From the NCBI RefSeq assembly GCF_024323335.1, contig NC_066579.1, positions 360,468,665 through 360,532,664 on the forward strand: a DNA stretch of 64,000 bases, in the 5' to 3' direction. The notes under the pieces are model-generated. The model did not search any database and had not been told where the DNA came from. It saw only the letters and a list, made by a program, of their open reading frames with translations. Shown here piece after piece: positions 40,697-52,096 of this stretch. Position numbers and translations under genes: made by a program. Every line of letters begins with the position of its first letter. Position 1 is the first letter of the stretch. Source of the stretch: Lathyrus oleraceus. Taxonomy: Eukaryota > Streptophyta > Magnoliopsida > Fabales > Fabaceae.

Positions 40697-42385
40697 CTAA
40701 GACAAACGGCCTCCCGGAATGAGAGTCTTCAAGTACTGACATTGGTCTATCAACAGGTCACATTCTGAACATTCTGGCAAAAGAGTGATCTTCTCCTTCA
40801 GTTGTCGTCTAAGCTCTACCACTTCTCCTCCAAGGTGGTTCTCTGATGCCTGTCTCAAGTCTACTTCCTTCTTCAACTGGATGTCTTTATCTCTGAGTTG
40901 CTTCTCCAAGTCTCTGATCTTCTTCTGATAGGTGGCCTCAACTCTCTGCATCCTCAAGCACTCCCGGTGTTCTGCATCTAACATGCTCTCCACCTCCTCG
41001 TAGGATCTCTTCTTGCTTCTCAGTCCGCTAGCATCTTCTCCTCGCACCCCTCTGAGTTGATGAGCCAAATTCAACCTATCAGCTTTGGCTTTGTACAACT
41101 CCATCCGGGTATCTTGCTCCTTCTCTCTCAAACGGCGATTCTCCATCAGGGCTTGTTTGTAGTGCTCCGCAGGCACACTCTCAGCAAGGATCAAAGGTGG
41201 TTGCTCCTGCAACGGCTCCATCCTATCGTAGGGTAACAACAAAGTTCCTACTCTCTCCTTGACCCAATCAGTGTAATCAGGCATAGCAACGGCAAATTTC
41301 TTCCCTAAGACAGATCCATCCTTCACACCAATAGACTTCCAAGCTCTCCCTATCTGCTCCAATCTGGCCGGGTCACTCTGCTTCTCAAAATACACACTTT
41401 CAGCTACCTCAGCCTCAAGTGGTCTTCCCTTCATCACAAACCCCAACTGGCGAAGAGAAAGAACCGGGTTGTAATTGATGCAACCCCTAGTCCCTACGAG
41501 TGGCACATTACGGAATCCTCCACAGCTCATAATGACGTTACGCACATCCATCCGGTAAGATTGCCACCTGATATCATAGGAGGTAAGAGACATAACCCTC
41601 TGAGTCCACTTATGCGTGCTCTGAGCATCCACAAAAGGTCCACTGACTGGCAGGAGAGACAAGAACCATCTGAGCAAAAGCGGGAGACAACACCTGATAG
41701 CCCCACCCTTACCATGCCTACTGTGAATAGCATAGTAAGTGTCAGCCAACAGAGTAGGAACTGGATTTCCTCCAATGAAAATACTGACTGCAGCATAGTC
41801 AACAAAATTGGGCATACTCGGAAACAGGACGATCCCATAGATCATGACGGCCAACTGAGCATGAAAGGCTTCCCAACTTCCCTTCTCTGCTTCTTCTCTA
41901 GCTACCCTCAACAGAAACTTCAAAGGCAATCCTACAACATCCCCACTGGACTTCCAACTATCACTGACTTCCTTGATACCCAAATGGAGAGCTCTGGCAA
42001 CAACTCTGAAATCAACCTCCTTGGGCACATCCAAGAAAGGAACCTGATACCGGACCGGGACACTCAGCAGAATGGAGTACTCCTCAAGAGTAGGCGCCAA
42101 CTGATAATCTTGAAAGGTGAAACAATGAAGCTCTGGGTCGTAGAACTGTAGAAGAGTCTGCAACGGCACCGGATCGACTACCATCTTCAACAGTGTCAGA
42201 ATATCTCCATACTGGTCAACAAACCCCTTCTGGTTACCACTGGTCATAAGGTTGCTCAACTCAATCAGAGACGTCAAAGGTTCACGGTGAAAGCTGTAGG
42301 AACAAGTCTTCCGCTTCAACTCTGGGACTGTTGCCATCTCTATCAGTGAACAAGCTCTGGAATGTACCTGAGAAATGATATGCAT
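40697..42385 (-). CDS. Ogre ORF1 (extra 5' ORF)
   Basis: 562 codons from ATG 42385; a second Met at residue 17 (42337, MATVPELKRK) may be the true start. About residues 30-350: a globular domain (DILTLLKMVVDPVPLQTLLQFYDP, CFTFQDYQLAPTLEEYSILL, LPLLLRWFLSLLPVSGPF) of the plant type related to mobile-domain or DUF7745-like proteins; the family name is from memory. About 400-545: charged coiled coil (RRLREKEQDTRMELYKAKAD, KKIRDLEKQLRDKDIQLKKE). ORF1 before gag is diagnostic of Ogre, and its function is unknown. There are no catalytic motifs I recognise, and the frame is intact. Confidence 0.88.
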   Translation of the reverse strand: MHIISQVHSRACSLIEMATVPELKRKTCSYSFHREPLTSLIELSNLMTSGNQKGFVDQYGDILTLLKMVVDPVPLQTLLQFYDPELHCFTFQDYQLAPTLEEYSILLSVPVRYQVPFLDVPKEVDFRVVARALHLGIKEVSDSWKSSGDVVGLPLKFLLRVAREEAEKGSWEAFHAQLAVMIYGIVLFPSMPNFVDYAAVSIFIGGNPVPTLLADTYYAIHSRHGKGGAIRCCLPLLLRWFLSLLPVSGPFVDAQSTHKWTQRVMSLTSYDIRWQSYRMDVRNVIMSCGGFRNVPLVGTRGCINYNPVLSLRQLGFVMKGRPLEAEVAESVYFEKQSDPARLEQIGRAWKSIGVKDGSVLGKKFAVAMPDYTDWVKERVGTLLLPYDRMEPLQEQPPLILAESVPAEHYKQALMENRRLREKEQDTRMELYKAKADRLNLAHQLRGVRGEDASGLRSKKRSYEEVESMLDAEHRECLRMQRVEATYQKKIRDLEKQLRDKDIQLKKEVDLRQASENHLGGEVVELRRQLKEKITLLPECSECDLLIDQCQYLKTLIPGGRLS

Positions 42386-43147
42386 GCAGGGATTAGTTTT
42401 TTTTTCTTTTTTTCTTTTTTTCCTTCTCTCTCTTTTTTTTTATTGCGTATTTTTTTGAAAATAAACATGTTATGATGCAAATGATGCAGACAAGACTGGT
42501 TGGCTGTGTCTCTCGGAACACAGGATCAAAGCTTCGGCTTGAACTCGGAACCACAAATTCATCTGAAACCCAAAGTCATCTGAGACCCCAAACTTCTGAA
42601 CCAATAGTCACCAACAGGATCACAAGTCACCAACAAGTCACCAACAAGTCACCAACTGTACCTGTAATAATGGTCATTCCCTCCCCACTCACGGGTGTCA
42701 TCTAGGCCAGGGTGAGGTCGAGAGAAACGCAGCATAAATAACCTTTCGCAGAACATCATCATATACACACCCGAAGTATGTAACGATAATATCCCACCAG
42801 GGTCTGAATTGCTCGTGATATCAATGTTCCGCTAAGTGGCGCAATACCACCCGCTTCCCATGAATCACTCTATTCCTAAGTATCCTAGATTTCACTCATG
42901 GCCTGGGTATTGGGCCTTTTACCTCATGTAACTCCCACCCCAACAGAGAGAAACAGACAACCAGCCAGCCAGGTAAATAATGAATGAATGCAAACATTAA
43001 TGCAAACAATAAATACAAACGATAAATGCACATATATACAAATGAATGCAATAAATAACAGCCAATAGCAACCAAACCCTATCCTAGAGAGCGCTAGGAG
43101 AGACTCGCTTAGGGAAGATGGACCAGCAAGAGGTCAACTTCTCTATA
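42386..43147 (-). other. Ogre 5' leader
   Basis: About 760 bp between the primer site and ORF1, non-coding. It contains a purine-rich run on the - strand (T/C-rich on +, 42399-42442) and a triple CACCAACAAGT repeat at about 42605-42660. On the + strand CCTAGGCC- and CCACCC-rich words occur, but I see no other clear structure. Confidence 0.75.
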
Positions 43148-43165
43148 TCCCCAGCAGAGTCGCCA
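43148..43165 (-). other. Primer binding site, Ogre (tRNA-Arg type)
   Basis: TGGCGACTCTGCTGGGGA on the - strand, two bases after the 5' LTR end. It agrees with the tRNA-Arg primer reported for Ogre; the tRNA match is from memory. Confidence 0.85.
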
Positions 43166-43167
43166 GC

Positions 43168-46100
43168 TGTCGCATCACGCGAAAAACCGGCGGGAAAACA
43201 AGAACAACAGAGCCGCCACCGTGCGTTATTTATCCCAAAAGAGGGAAAGGAAACGCTCAGAGTAAACCTGGGAAAGGAAAGGTCTCGCGACCAAAGAGAA
43301 TGGGATCGGGAGTCGGTTATGCGAAGGGAAGGTATTAGCACCCCTACGCATCCGTCGTACTCGACGGGATCCACGCACAATAGAAAGGAAAATGGTTGCT
43401 AAACACTGCTCAAACACACACACACTGGCTGAAAGAGACACAAGAAAACAAAAGAGACTGACTCGGCAGGACATCGCATCCTGGGCCTACTTAGTCTATC
43501 AGGCATAGACATCAGAGTCAAAGTAGTTCGGACTGGGGAAACGACACATGCTCGCTAGGATGTCGCATCCTATGCATACGTATCTCCTTGGACGAAGGAG
43601 AATCAGAGCATTCGTAGCTCGGCTGACACGCACACAAACAGACACAGGCAAAGGCAAACGTGGAGCCCGAATGCCAATCACTGGACTTACATCAGCATCC
43701 GAACCAAAACACACACAAGAAGGCAAACATGGAGCCCGAATGCCAATCACTGGACTTACATCAGCATCCGAACCAAACAAACCCACGATGGAACCCGAAT
43801 GCCACTCGATGGACTTACATCAGCTTCCAAGCACACGACAACACAAAACAAAGACACAGGCGCCCGGAGAGATCTGCTCATCTCCTGCCTACGTACCTCA
43901 TCTGGTATTAGGATCAGGGCGACGTAGTTCCCCTACAGAGGGAAAAAGGACTAGCCTAACCAGATAACAGAGGGAGACATAACTAGGGAGACTACGACTC
44001 GAGCCTAGATGTTATCATGCAAAATCATCCCTAAGTTAAGGTTTCTAGCTAACTTGCACAGGGAGCAAGCCTATCCTAAATATGACTTGCACAGGAAGCA
44101 AGCCACACCTAACTTGCACAGGAAGCAAGCTAAACTAAACCTGACTTGCACAGGAAGCAAGCTAAAGCAATCACACAAGCACAAGTAGCACACACTATAT
44201 GCAAGCAATGGGCTCAAACAAGGTCAGGTTTTAGTCGAGGGGTCATATCAACCTCAACAAACAAACCACTGGAACTGGGTAGTGTTAGCTCTTAACCTTG
44301 CCATTGAGGGGCTAAGGTGAAGCTGATGAAAGGTGGGTGAAGATGAGACTTCACAGCTCTTGTCCCTGGCATGGGAGAGCTTAAGACAAGAATGTGTGGG
44401 TTCAGAAAGGGGGAGCCCTTCTACACATTTGAAACTGACTCAACTGTACACTTGTACAAGATCTTGGGTTTGTATCTGCAATGCATCAACACAGTGGTGT
44501 GAGCAAAGCAGATGACACACAGAATAGCAGGGGATAGATTTCATATCCCTTGGGTTCTGCCAATTGCCTCTTCACTTAGGAGGTCTTTGACTCTATACAA
44601 GGACAAAGGTAAACAGTCACAAACATTGCCTCTTAAGGAGGACTTCAGACAGTTGCCTGGCCAAGTAACAGGCCAGGTCTTCCAGACTACATGAAGTAAA
44701 GAAGTTATACCTCAATGCAAATTGCTTATCAAGCAAAGCAAAGCAAAAGTTCACAAGGAACTAAGCAACTAAAAGTACCTGAAACCAGTCAGACAACATT
44801 AGTACACAAGTCAAAGTTAAATCAAAATGAAACAAAGGTCAACAGTCAACACAAGCAGATAAATGTGCAATGCACAAAGCTCAAGGCATGTGAGCCAAGC
44901 AACCTACAAAACACACAAGTTAGTTCATGATAAACAATCAAACTTAATCAACTTGTATTGATCTCTTTGAAGCATTTGTTACTTAACTTGAAAAAACAAA
45001 CTTAAATATGAGTAACAAGACCACTAGGACAAGCCTAGGGTCAAAAGGAGACAAAAAGTTTAAAACAGCAAGGGACAAGTGCCCAAAGTCAAGACAAATC
45101 AATCAAGAAGCAAACCCAAGTGGTTTCACATTCACATCATTCATCATTATCATTTCACAAACAAAATAGGTCAAAGCATGGCATGTGGAAGCTCATAGAA
45201 GTCAACAGCAAGACTCAGTTCAAAACCAATCATAAACAATTCCAAAAATCATCAAATAAATCATGATCAATCATAACCCACAGCATGGTAAGCATGTTAA
45301 ATTTCAACTCATTTGGACAAGTAGAAGGTGGTCAATGAAAATCAGAAAGGCAAGGCAATTTTAGACATGCTCAAAGAAGTCAACCAAACATGTACCAACT
45401 TGAATAAATCATAAATCAGTGATAGCAAATGATAAATGAATGGGACTAACACCATGATAAACCTTAAGATGTCTACTAATCACATGTCAAATTTCATGTC
45501 CATCTAATAAAGTATGAGAATTTCACAAATGAAATGGGAACATGTATCACAAAAAGTCAACATATGACCAAACAGGGGAGGAAAATCTCAAACAATTAGG
45601 AAATGCCACAAATAAATCCAAGAAAAATCACATGTAAACTAGACATACTCAAGTACTTTCATGCAAAAATTCAATCCAATTTGAGGTCAAGAGGCATGGT
45701 AAAGAAAATCAAGAAGTTGCACATCATTGGTGTGACACAAATTGTCACACCCTAATTCAAAAAATCATAACTTAATGACCAGAGATGATAAATTCACAAA
45801 CTCTACACCAAAATCACCATGAATGTGTCTAGTTTAAGCACAAAAAATTTCAAGGCCATAGGATAATGCATCATCATTTCACAAGTGTTTTGGCAAAAGG
45901 TACAAGATATGAGCACATGAACAAAACCCTAGCACCAATTAAAATCCAACCATCCAAAAATTCAGGAAAAATCATGATAAAATACTAGAGACCATGCTGA
46001 GCATTTAGCAAAAATTCCCATGAAATTTGGATCACAAATGAATGATCTATGAATTTTGCAAGTTGAGCATATCAAATGAAATAAAAATTGAGAAAATAAA

Positions 46101-47973
46101 TGATTTAATTGAATTTAAAACCGGAAATGGCATTGTGGTAATTATTGGGGAATTTAAATGAAACGGTGTGCATTGAATAGCCTGCGTGGCAGCCAGCGAT
46201 TGGCTTCATGGCCCAGAAATTTGGAGGAACATGCAATGCAAGGGCGAAACGTGTTCTGGGCAGGGAACTAGGGTTCGTACGCTACAGTAAGCTTCATCTT
46301 CATCAACCAAATTCGAAAAAATTATTTTTCCAGAAATTCGAATGGGAAGCATCATCATGACCAGCAAACAACACACATCAACATTCCAAAAGCCATTTTT
46401 TTATGAATCAAGCCCAGCATCATGAATCGAGCAAAAACATATTGGAGCAACAAACTTTAAATCATCATAACTTTCAGAATAGCCAACCATTTTCAATGAT
46501 TCAAGTTTCAAAATGACCAGCACAACACACTCTGTCATAAGCATAGCATAGTTTTGTAAATAGAGAAACTCGAAAACTTACTTGATCTTGAAGAAAATGA
46601 TGAAACAGGTGTTGTTTGGATGTATTGGCTCAAAACAGATGCTCCACTAGCTTCCACAAGGTGAATGGTGAAGAAAGTTTAGCTCAGCAACCCTTGAAAT
46701 GGCTTAACTCGAAATCTGCCATTGATGAGCTCCTTTAATGCAGTCCATGAAGGAAGCTTTACAGTTGTGGAATGAGGTTGGCAAATGGTTCAATAATGAT
46801 GATGAAGGATGCAAGGCTAACCAAGGCTCGAGTTCCTTTGAGGTTTTGGTCAGAAAATACAAGAATGAGAAAAATGGTGTTTTAGAGAAAATGAGATGTT
46901 CTGTTTGTAAATGGTGGCTGCTAGGGTTTAGATTGGCAGAAAAGAATGAATATATATGCTGTTTAAGGTTGCTAAGTGGAATGCTAAACACAATTAGCTC
47001 AAATGAAGCAAGTTTTGTCATTTGCTAAAATTCCACCAACTTCACATGGGGTGTGTATGCTGCACGAATTTGGGCTTGCAAACATGTCCCAAATGACATT
47101 TCAGAACATTCCCAATTGGCCAAAATGATTATTTGGAAAAGTCAAATTTCAACCTCACTTGAAATTAATTCAAGCAAGTCCAAAAAGGCCATTTTGAATG
47201 GTGATGTTTTGGTGCATGATGATGACATTTTTGGAAAGAGGGGATCAAATGTGACTTGTAGGAAAAAGCCCCACCCAATTTGGCCAAATGGTTTGAGAGA
47301 TATGGCCTTTTGAAGTTCAAAAATTTTTGAAAATGAATTGATCATAACTTGCCAACCATACATGGGAATTGAGAGTTCTTGGACTTTTTGGAAATGGGAG
47401 AACAAGATCTTCAACTTTCATGTTGGGCAAAAATTCATTTGAAGCTTGTATCATGATGTAAGTTTGGGATCAAGAAGTTTCCATTTTTGGCAGGTTTCAA
47501 TTACAGGTCCAGTTTCTATTTTTGGAAATTTCTTGTCTGGCTTCAAATTCTTCCATGATGATGTTTGACATGTTATATGAAGACTATATGGACATGAATG
47601 AGACCTCTCAAACCAATTTCCACCATCAAATCACTGATTAAATGCACAGTTGACCAATAGTTGACTTTTTAGGGTTTCTGGTGAACTGAGCCATGACTGA
47701 TGACTTCTGAACATCCAATCCTTGACCAAAACACTCCAAAAGGACCCCTAGGTCATGTGAACATGTTGGACCAACCCTAGGGCCTTGTCTCCTTGGAAAT
47801 TGCACTTGTTTGCTTGACTGACTGATCTCCTGACCAGTTTGACCTAATCTGTTTGATGATCTTGCACTTGGGGCAAAGGACAATGCAATGCTATGCAGTG
47901 GACTATGTTAAATGTTAATGACCTAATAATGAAAATGTATGTACAATGATAGGTGCAAATTTGAGGTGCTACA
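43168..47973 (-). repeat. Ogre 5' LTR (4,806 bp)
   Basis: The same termini as the 3' LTR. Differences are few: scattered single bases and a 10-bp indel near 29583 against 47128. The internal repeats are kept (about 43644-43834 and 44052-44162). Confidence 0.95.
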
Positions 47974-47978
47974 GGGGG
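47974..47978. repeat. Target site duplication of Ogre, right copy (GGGGG)
   Basis: Directly after ...GTGCTACA; it pairs with 25619-25623. Confidence 0.9.
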
Positions 47979-48231
47979 TAGCAGCATTTAGATCTCTAAA
48001 GTCAATGCATACTCGTAAAGACCCATTTTTCTTAATTACTGGCACAATATTGGCCAACCATTCAACATACCTTGCAGTTTGTATAAATTTGCTTTTGAGG
48101 AGCCTTTCTATCTCTACTTTTATCTTTTCCATGATATCTGGTGCGAAACTCCTAGGCGTCTGTTTTACTGGCTTTCTTCCAACTTTTATTTGATGTTTTA
48201 GCTCTACCAAATCCCTACTTAAACCAGGCAT
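47979..48231 (-). pseudogene. pol: Element Y reverse transcriptase, N-terminal part
   Basis: Reads SRDLVELKHQI, RSFAPDIMEKIKVEIERLLKS, WLANIVPVIKKNGSLRVCIDFRDLNAA and stops at the Ogre LTR. The RDLN box is the classical early RT motif. The remainder is at 25166-25618, in agreeing frame. Confidence 0.88.
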
Positions 48232-49066
48232 TTCGTTATAATCCCAAGCAAAACAATCCTTAAATTCTTTAAGTAAAGATATTACCTCAGATTTTAACTC
48301 TTTGTCGATGTTAGCGCTGATGTATGTTGGCCTTTTGTCGCCATTTTCGCCAAGGTCGACTTCTTCTGAGGGGTTTTATGGTCGCATTTTTTCTGGCACC
48401 TTTGGATCTTTTTCAAATCCTAAAGGTTCATCGTCATAAATGCAGTCCAAATGTTGCATGTTGACGTTTCCTTTTGCCATAGCTGGCTTATCTGGAGGTT
48501 CTAGCTCAATAGCCAAACTATCTTCTTTCTTTAAAACATAGGCTTCAACAACCATGTTTTCTTCAGCCTCTAGGGCCGATTTTATTTTGTTCTCGGCAAC
48601 GTATGCCGAAATCCTCTTTAGAGCTTCTAGCTCAGTCATCATCAGTGACATCCCCTCAGCCTGTCGGTCGGATATCTGCATAGGGTGGATCCTCTAAACG
48701 TTCCACATCCCAAATGAAGCCATGAGTTTCGTGCAAAGTTAGAGAAACAAAAGCTTCACTCATATTAGCATACACATCCTCAGCTGGTAAACAAGGAGAG
48801 ATGTTAGCCAACTTCCTCTCGAATTCCTTCTTGTCGACATTGTTCACGTCAGCCAGGAAGTAGCCTTAATCTGCTTCAATGTTTTTGACCAATCCATCTT
48901 CTCTCCAAATTACCAATCTCTGATATGCTGAAAATGGTACAACTCTGACACCATGGAGCCATTCTCTGCCGACTAGCAAATTGTAACTTGGTTTGACATC
49001 TATTACCATGAACAGTGTCGGCCTAGTTATTGAACCAACAGTGATGTTCACCATGATCACACCCAT
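48232..49066 (-). pseudogene. pol: Element Y protease end and protease-RT linker, several breaks
   Basis: Three short frames cover it. 49066-48866 holds the protease C-terminal half (TRPTLFMVIDVKPSYNLLVGREWLHG) after a frameshift near 49060. 48847-48656 and 48681-48376 hold the acidic linker (THGFIWDVERLEDPP, LDCIYDDEPLGFEKDP). Stops and shifts separate them. No catalytic residues are expected here. Confidence 0.75.
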
Positions 49067-50550
49067 GGTGTTTTTGTTTTTCCCCCGTAGTCAGATAAGA
49101 CCACGTTGTTGGATCTAACATCAGTATCATACTTGTCAATTTTCTTCAAAATATGATGTGGCATGATGTTAACAGTAGCGCCACAATCTACCAACACTTT
49201 GTTGATAGTCACATCTTCTACTTTGGCCCTAATCAACAGAGGTTTCAAGTGACTCTTCATAGTCATTGTGGGCCTCTCAAAAATTACTTCTTGGCTCTCA
49301 CCAGAACCATCATTCAACACAAAGTAACATCTTGGCTTATGTAACGCCATTTCCTCAGCGTCGACATCGTCTACCGAATCCTTCACCTCAGTCACACAAT
49401 TATATTCTTCTGGTAGAATTGACACCACGTTGACTAAGATATCCAAACTTGCTTCTGATTCTGAATTGAAGTCATCAGTAACCTCATCAGAACATTTTTC
49501 ACTTGGTCGACGGACATACTCCCTGATCTGTTCTTTTCCTGCAGTGTCGACCTTCACAATAACTCTTTTCGCAAAATCTTCCCCACTAGCCATGCCTTTC
49601 CCAACTATTCCTCTAGCAGCCTCTCTTTCAGCCTGCTTGCGACGCTGAAAACGTCTCCATTGAGTTCTGGACATGGGGTTCTTCCCCAAATAATTTTCAG
49701 AGACATAAGTCCTTTTATCAGACTTGCACTCACGCCTGTAGTTGATTGCCAAACCTCCTCTAACAGCAGCAACACCTTGTGGGGTTTCTTGTTTTCCCTG
49801 AGGCTTGATCCAGGTGCCTCTAGGAGCACTTTCCGATGGTACAAAGCTCCTAGGCCTTGCTTGAGCATTCTCCACAACCTTCCTTGGGATTCTTTCATTC
49901 TGGCGTGCTCTGTTCAGCCCACTTCTTTTGCTTTTTCCCAATTGTAGCTTCTGGAAATTTTCAGCAGCAACTTTGTCGGTGACAGCGCCACATCTAGGGC
50001 ATAAACAGACTTGTGAACCCTTATTCTTGCAGCAATACAGGAAATCTACCAAATCTTCATCAGCCCTTGGATAGACTTCAGCTATGTCGACGTCTGGGCT
50101 TTCACCAGTTTCCTCTAGCATGTCGGTCTCATCATATTTAGTGATCTCGACCATATTGATCTCGACTGGCTCAACGAATAGAGCTTCCTCCTGGTGGAGA
50201 GGGTCAGCGTCGATCTTCATTTTGCGGCTAGCAAATTTCAGCCTGTCTTCTTGAATTGCTTTTTGAACCAGATCCCTGAAAAGATAATAATTAGAGGTAT
50301 TATGACCAAGATAATTATGATACTTACAAAATCCTCTTTTCTGTCTTTGTTCTAATGGTGGTATTTTAGTACCAGGAGGCACCACCATTTGACCATCTTT
50401 AACTAACAAATCAAAAATTTCCTCACACTTTGTCACATCAAATGTATAAGTTTTTGAAGGGAATTTTGGATTGTTTTTGACAGGATTTTTCCCTTGTGCA
50501 GGAAGTAATAACCGACACTCATAAGCAGATCCTGGCTTTAACTCAGCCAC
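49057..50550 (-). pseudogene. gag: Element Y gag C-terminus and protease
   Basis: 497 open codons. Near residue 70 is FCKYHNYLGHNTSNYYLFRDLVQKAI, a zinc-knuckle-like motif with its last Cys replaced by Tyr. A basic middle follows (SRTQWRRFQRRKQAER). Near residue 455 is VLVDCGATVNIMPHHILKKI, the protease active site with D-C-G in place of D-T/S-G. This Asp-Cys-Gly, if not a decay change, would be unusual. A frameshift near 49060 ends the frame. Confidence 0.8.
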
Positions 50551-50951
50551 GTCAATTTCTAATTCGGTCGATGAGGCATAATCAGCCTCATAGATTGGAT
50601 CTATCGCATCGTAATCGACGAAAGCAATTTTTTCCTTCTTAGCCTTATTGTGTCTAACCTTTTCTAACCTTAGTTGTTCGAGATATCAAACTCTATCAGC
50701 CAATTGTGACATACTCTTTACAAAGGTTGGGTCTATTTTCTTCCTAATGGAATAATCTAACCCCCCAGCAGCCATCTGAACAAGTTCATGTTCTGGTACT
50801 TGCGTAAAGCACCTGGCCTTTAATGACTAAATCTATTCAAATAATCGTCAATACTCTCAACAAACCTTCTCTTAATGCTAGACAATTCTGCCAAACTGAT
50901 TTTGGAGTATCCTTCGTAAAACTGTTCATGGAACTTCTTTTCGAACTTGGC
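50551..50951 (-). pseudogene. gag: Element Y gag, broken middle
   Basis: Continues gag after a TGG-to-TAG stop at about 50950: FEKKFHEQFYEGYSKISLAEL, ESIDDYLNRF, then frameshifts and several stops until the open frame below 50550. A lost or shifted stretch with LRLEKVRHNKAKK-like basic residues sits near 50640-50690. Confidence 0.65.
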
Positions 50952-52049
50952 CTACGAATCAATCAAACTTGGGGCCAAAGAAGTGAACCATGTGAAGGCA
51001 TCCTTAGTCAAAGAGGAAGGAAAGTTTTTTACTCTCAAACACTCATTATGAGCCAAATCTCCTGACTCTGTTAAATATCTGGCAATATGTTCTATTGTCG
51101 ACTCACCAGATTCTCCCTCAAACTTAGTGTATTTAGGCACTTTCATTCCCCTAGGTGCCTCGGTTTGGAGAATAAATTCAGCCAACAGGGAAGCATATAG
51201 TGGCCTTTGCAATGTGGCACTCATACCATTCCTAGCCATAATTCTTTCGACAATAGTTGTCAAATTATTTTCTACTACTAAGTCTTCTTGTCGATGTTGA
51301 TCTATTTGATCAGCATCCTGATGTCGGTTAACTAACACCATCTGGTTACGTCCTGCTACTCCTGACTCAACGCCTTGATTTTGTTGGGGTCTAAGGATTT
51401 TCCCCTCATGGACTGTCTCATCTTTTGCTGCCCCTATCTCTACTTGAACATGAATGGTTTGCCTGACCACTTGTGCCATCTGTCGAGCCGGTGCCCCTAG
51501 GAAATTACACAAGCGTGTCAATTGATTAGCCACCTGCCTATTTGTTTCAGCAGATTCCTGTATAGGATTAAAAACTGTACCCATTTGATTAGTTAACATA
51601 TTAACCAACTCATGATTACTATCATCCATTTGCTGCCTCAACACCACTATTGAAGTGTTCAACAGCGGCATGGTTCTATTCTGAGCATTATTCCTATTAT
51701 GGGCATTGTCTGAAACCAGTGTTGCACTTGATGTTGACTGATATCCTGGCATTAAGGAATACGGCATTCCATAAAGAGGATCTGTGGTGCCAAAGCGAGG
51801 CACATAAGATCTGAACATTGTTATCGTTGATCCTGAACCTCCCGGTGGAGGTAAAGGAATTGATGCTCCAACCACACCCGTAGTCGACATCGTTGAGGTT
51901 TCACCTTTCATCAGAGGCAGAGTTGCAACCTGTGAAATTACTGTTTCCGTAGTGGATAAAGTCCTTTGTGGCACTTCATCTGTATTGGAGTTTGACATTT
52001 TCATAGTTTCTTGTGGCCTACTGTATAGTTTGCCACTTCTAAGTTTCAT
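50952..52049 (-). pseudogene. gag: Element Y gag, N-terminal ORF
   Basis: 365 codons from ATG 52049 (MKLRSGKLYS). About residues 1-130 are Ser/Thr/Pro-rich and disordered. About 155-190: NPIQESAETNRQVANQL. About 280-365: the start of the retrotransposon gag domain (PKYTKFEGESGESTIEHIARYL, RVKNFPSSLTKDAFTWFTSL). It ends at a nonsense codon in SLIDS-stop-A, where Trp is expected, a G-to-A change. The rest of the domain is at 50551-50951. Confidence 0.85.
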
Positions 52050-52075
52050 GCAATTGTGTCACTACACTAGCACTA

Positions 52076-52093
52076 GTCCCACTGGGTGTGCCA
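52076..52093 (-). other. Primer binding site, Y (candidate)
   Basis: TGGCACACCCAGTGGGAC on the - strand, three bases after the proposed LTR end AGTAAACA. TGGCNC...CC(A)GTGGG is a common Ty3 primer-site form. I cannot name the tRNA. Confidence 0.6.
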
Positions 52094-52096
52094 TTT

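Larger units (their letters stand above)
25624..47973 (-). mobile_element. Complete Ogre-type Ty3/gypsy retrotransposon, 22,350 bp
   Basis: Bounded by GGGGG target duplications. On the - strand the order is 5' LTR 43168-47973, tRNA-Arg-type primer site, 5' leader, ORF1, gag-pro, intron, RT, double RNase H, integrase, repetitive 3' UTR, polypurine tract, 3' LTR 25624-30437. Size, LTR length, ORF1, intron and primer match the Ogre family of the Tat lineage, which is prominent in Fabeae genomes. I found one clear lesion in pol (frameshift at about 35816). The two LTRs differ at roughly two dozen bases and a few indels in 4.8 kb by eye, so this is a recent insertion. Confidence 0.95.
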
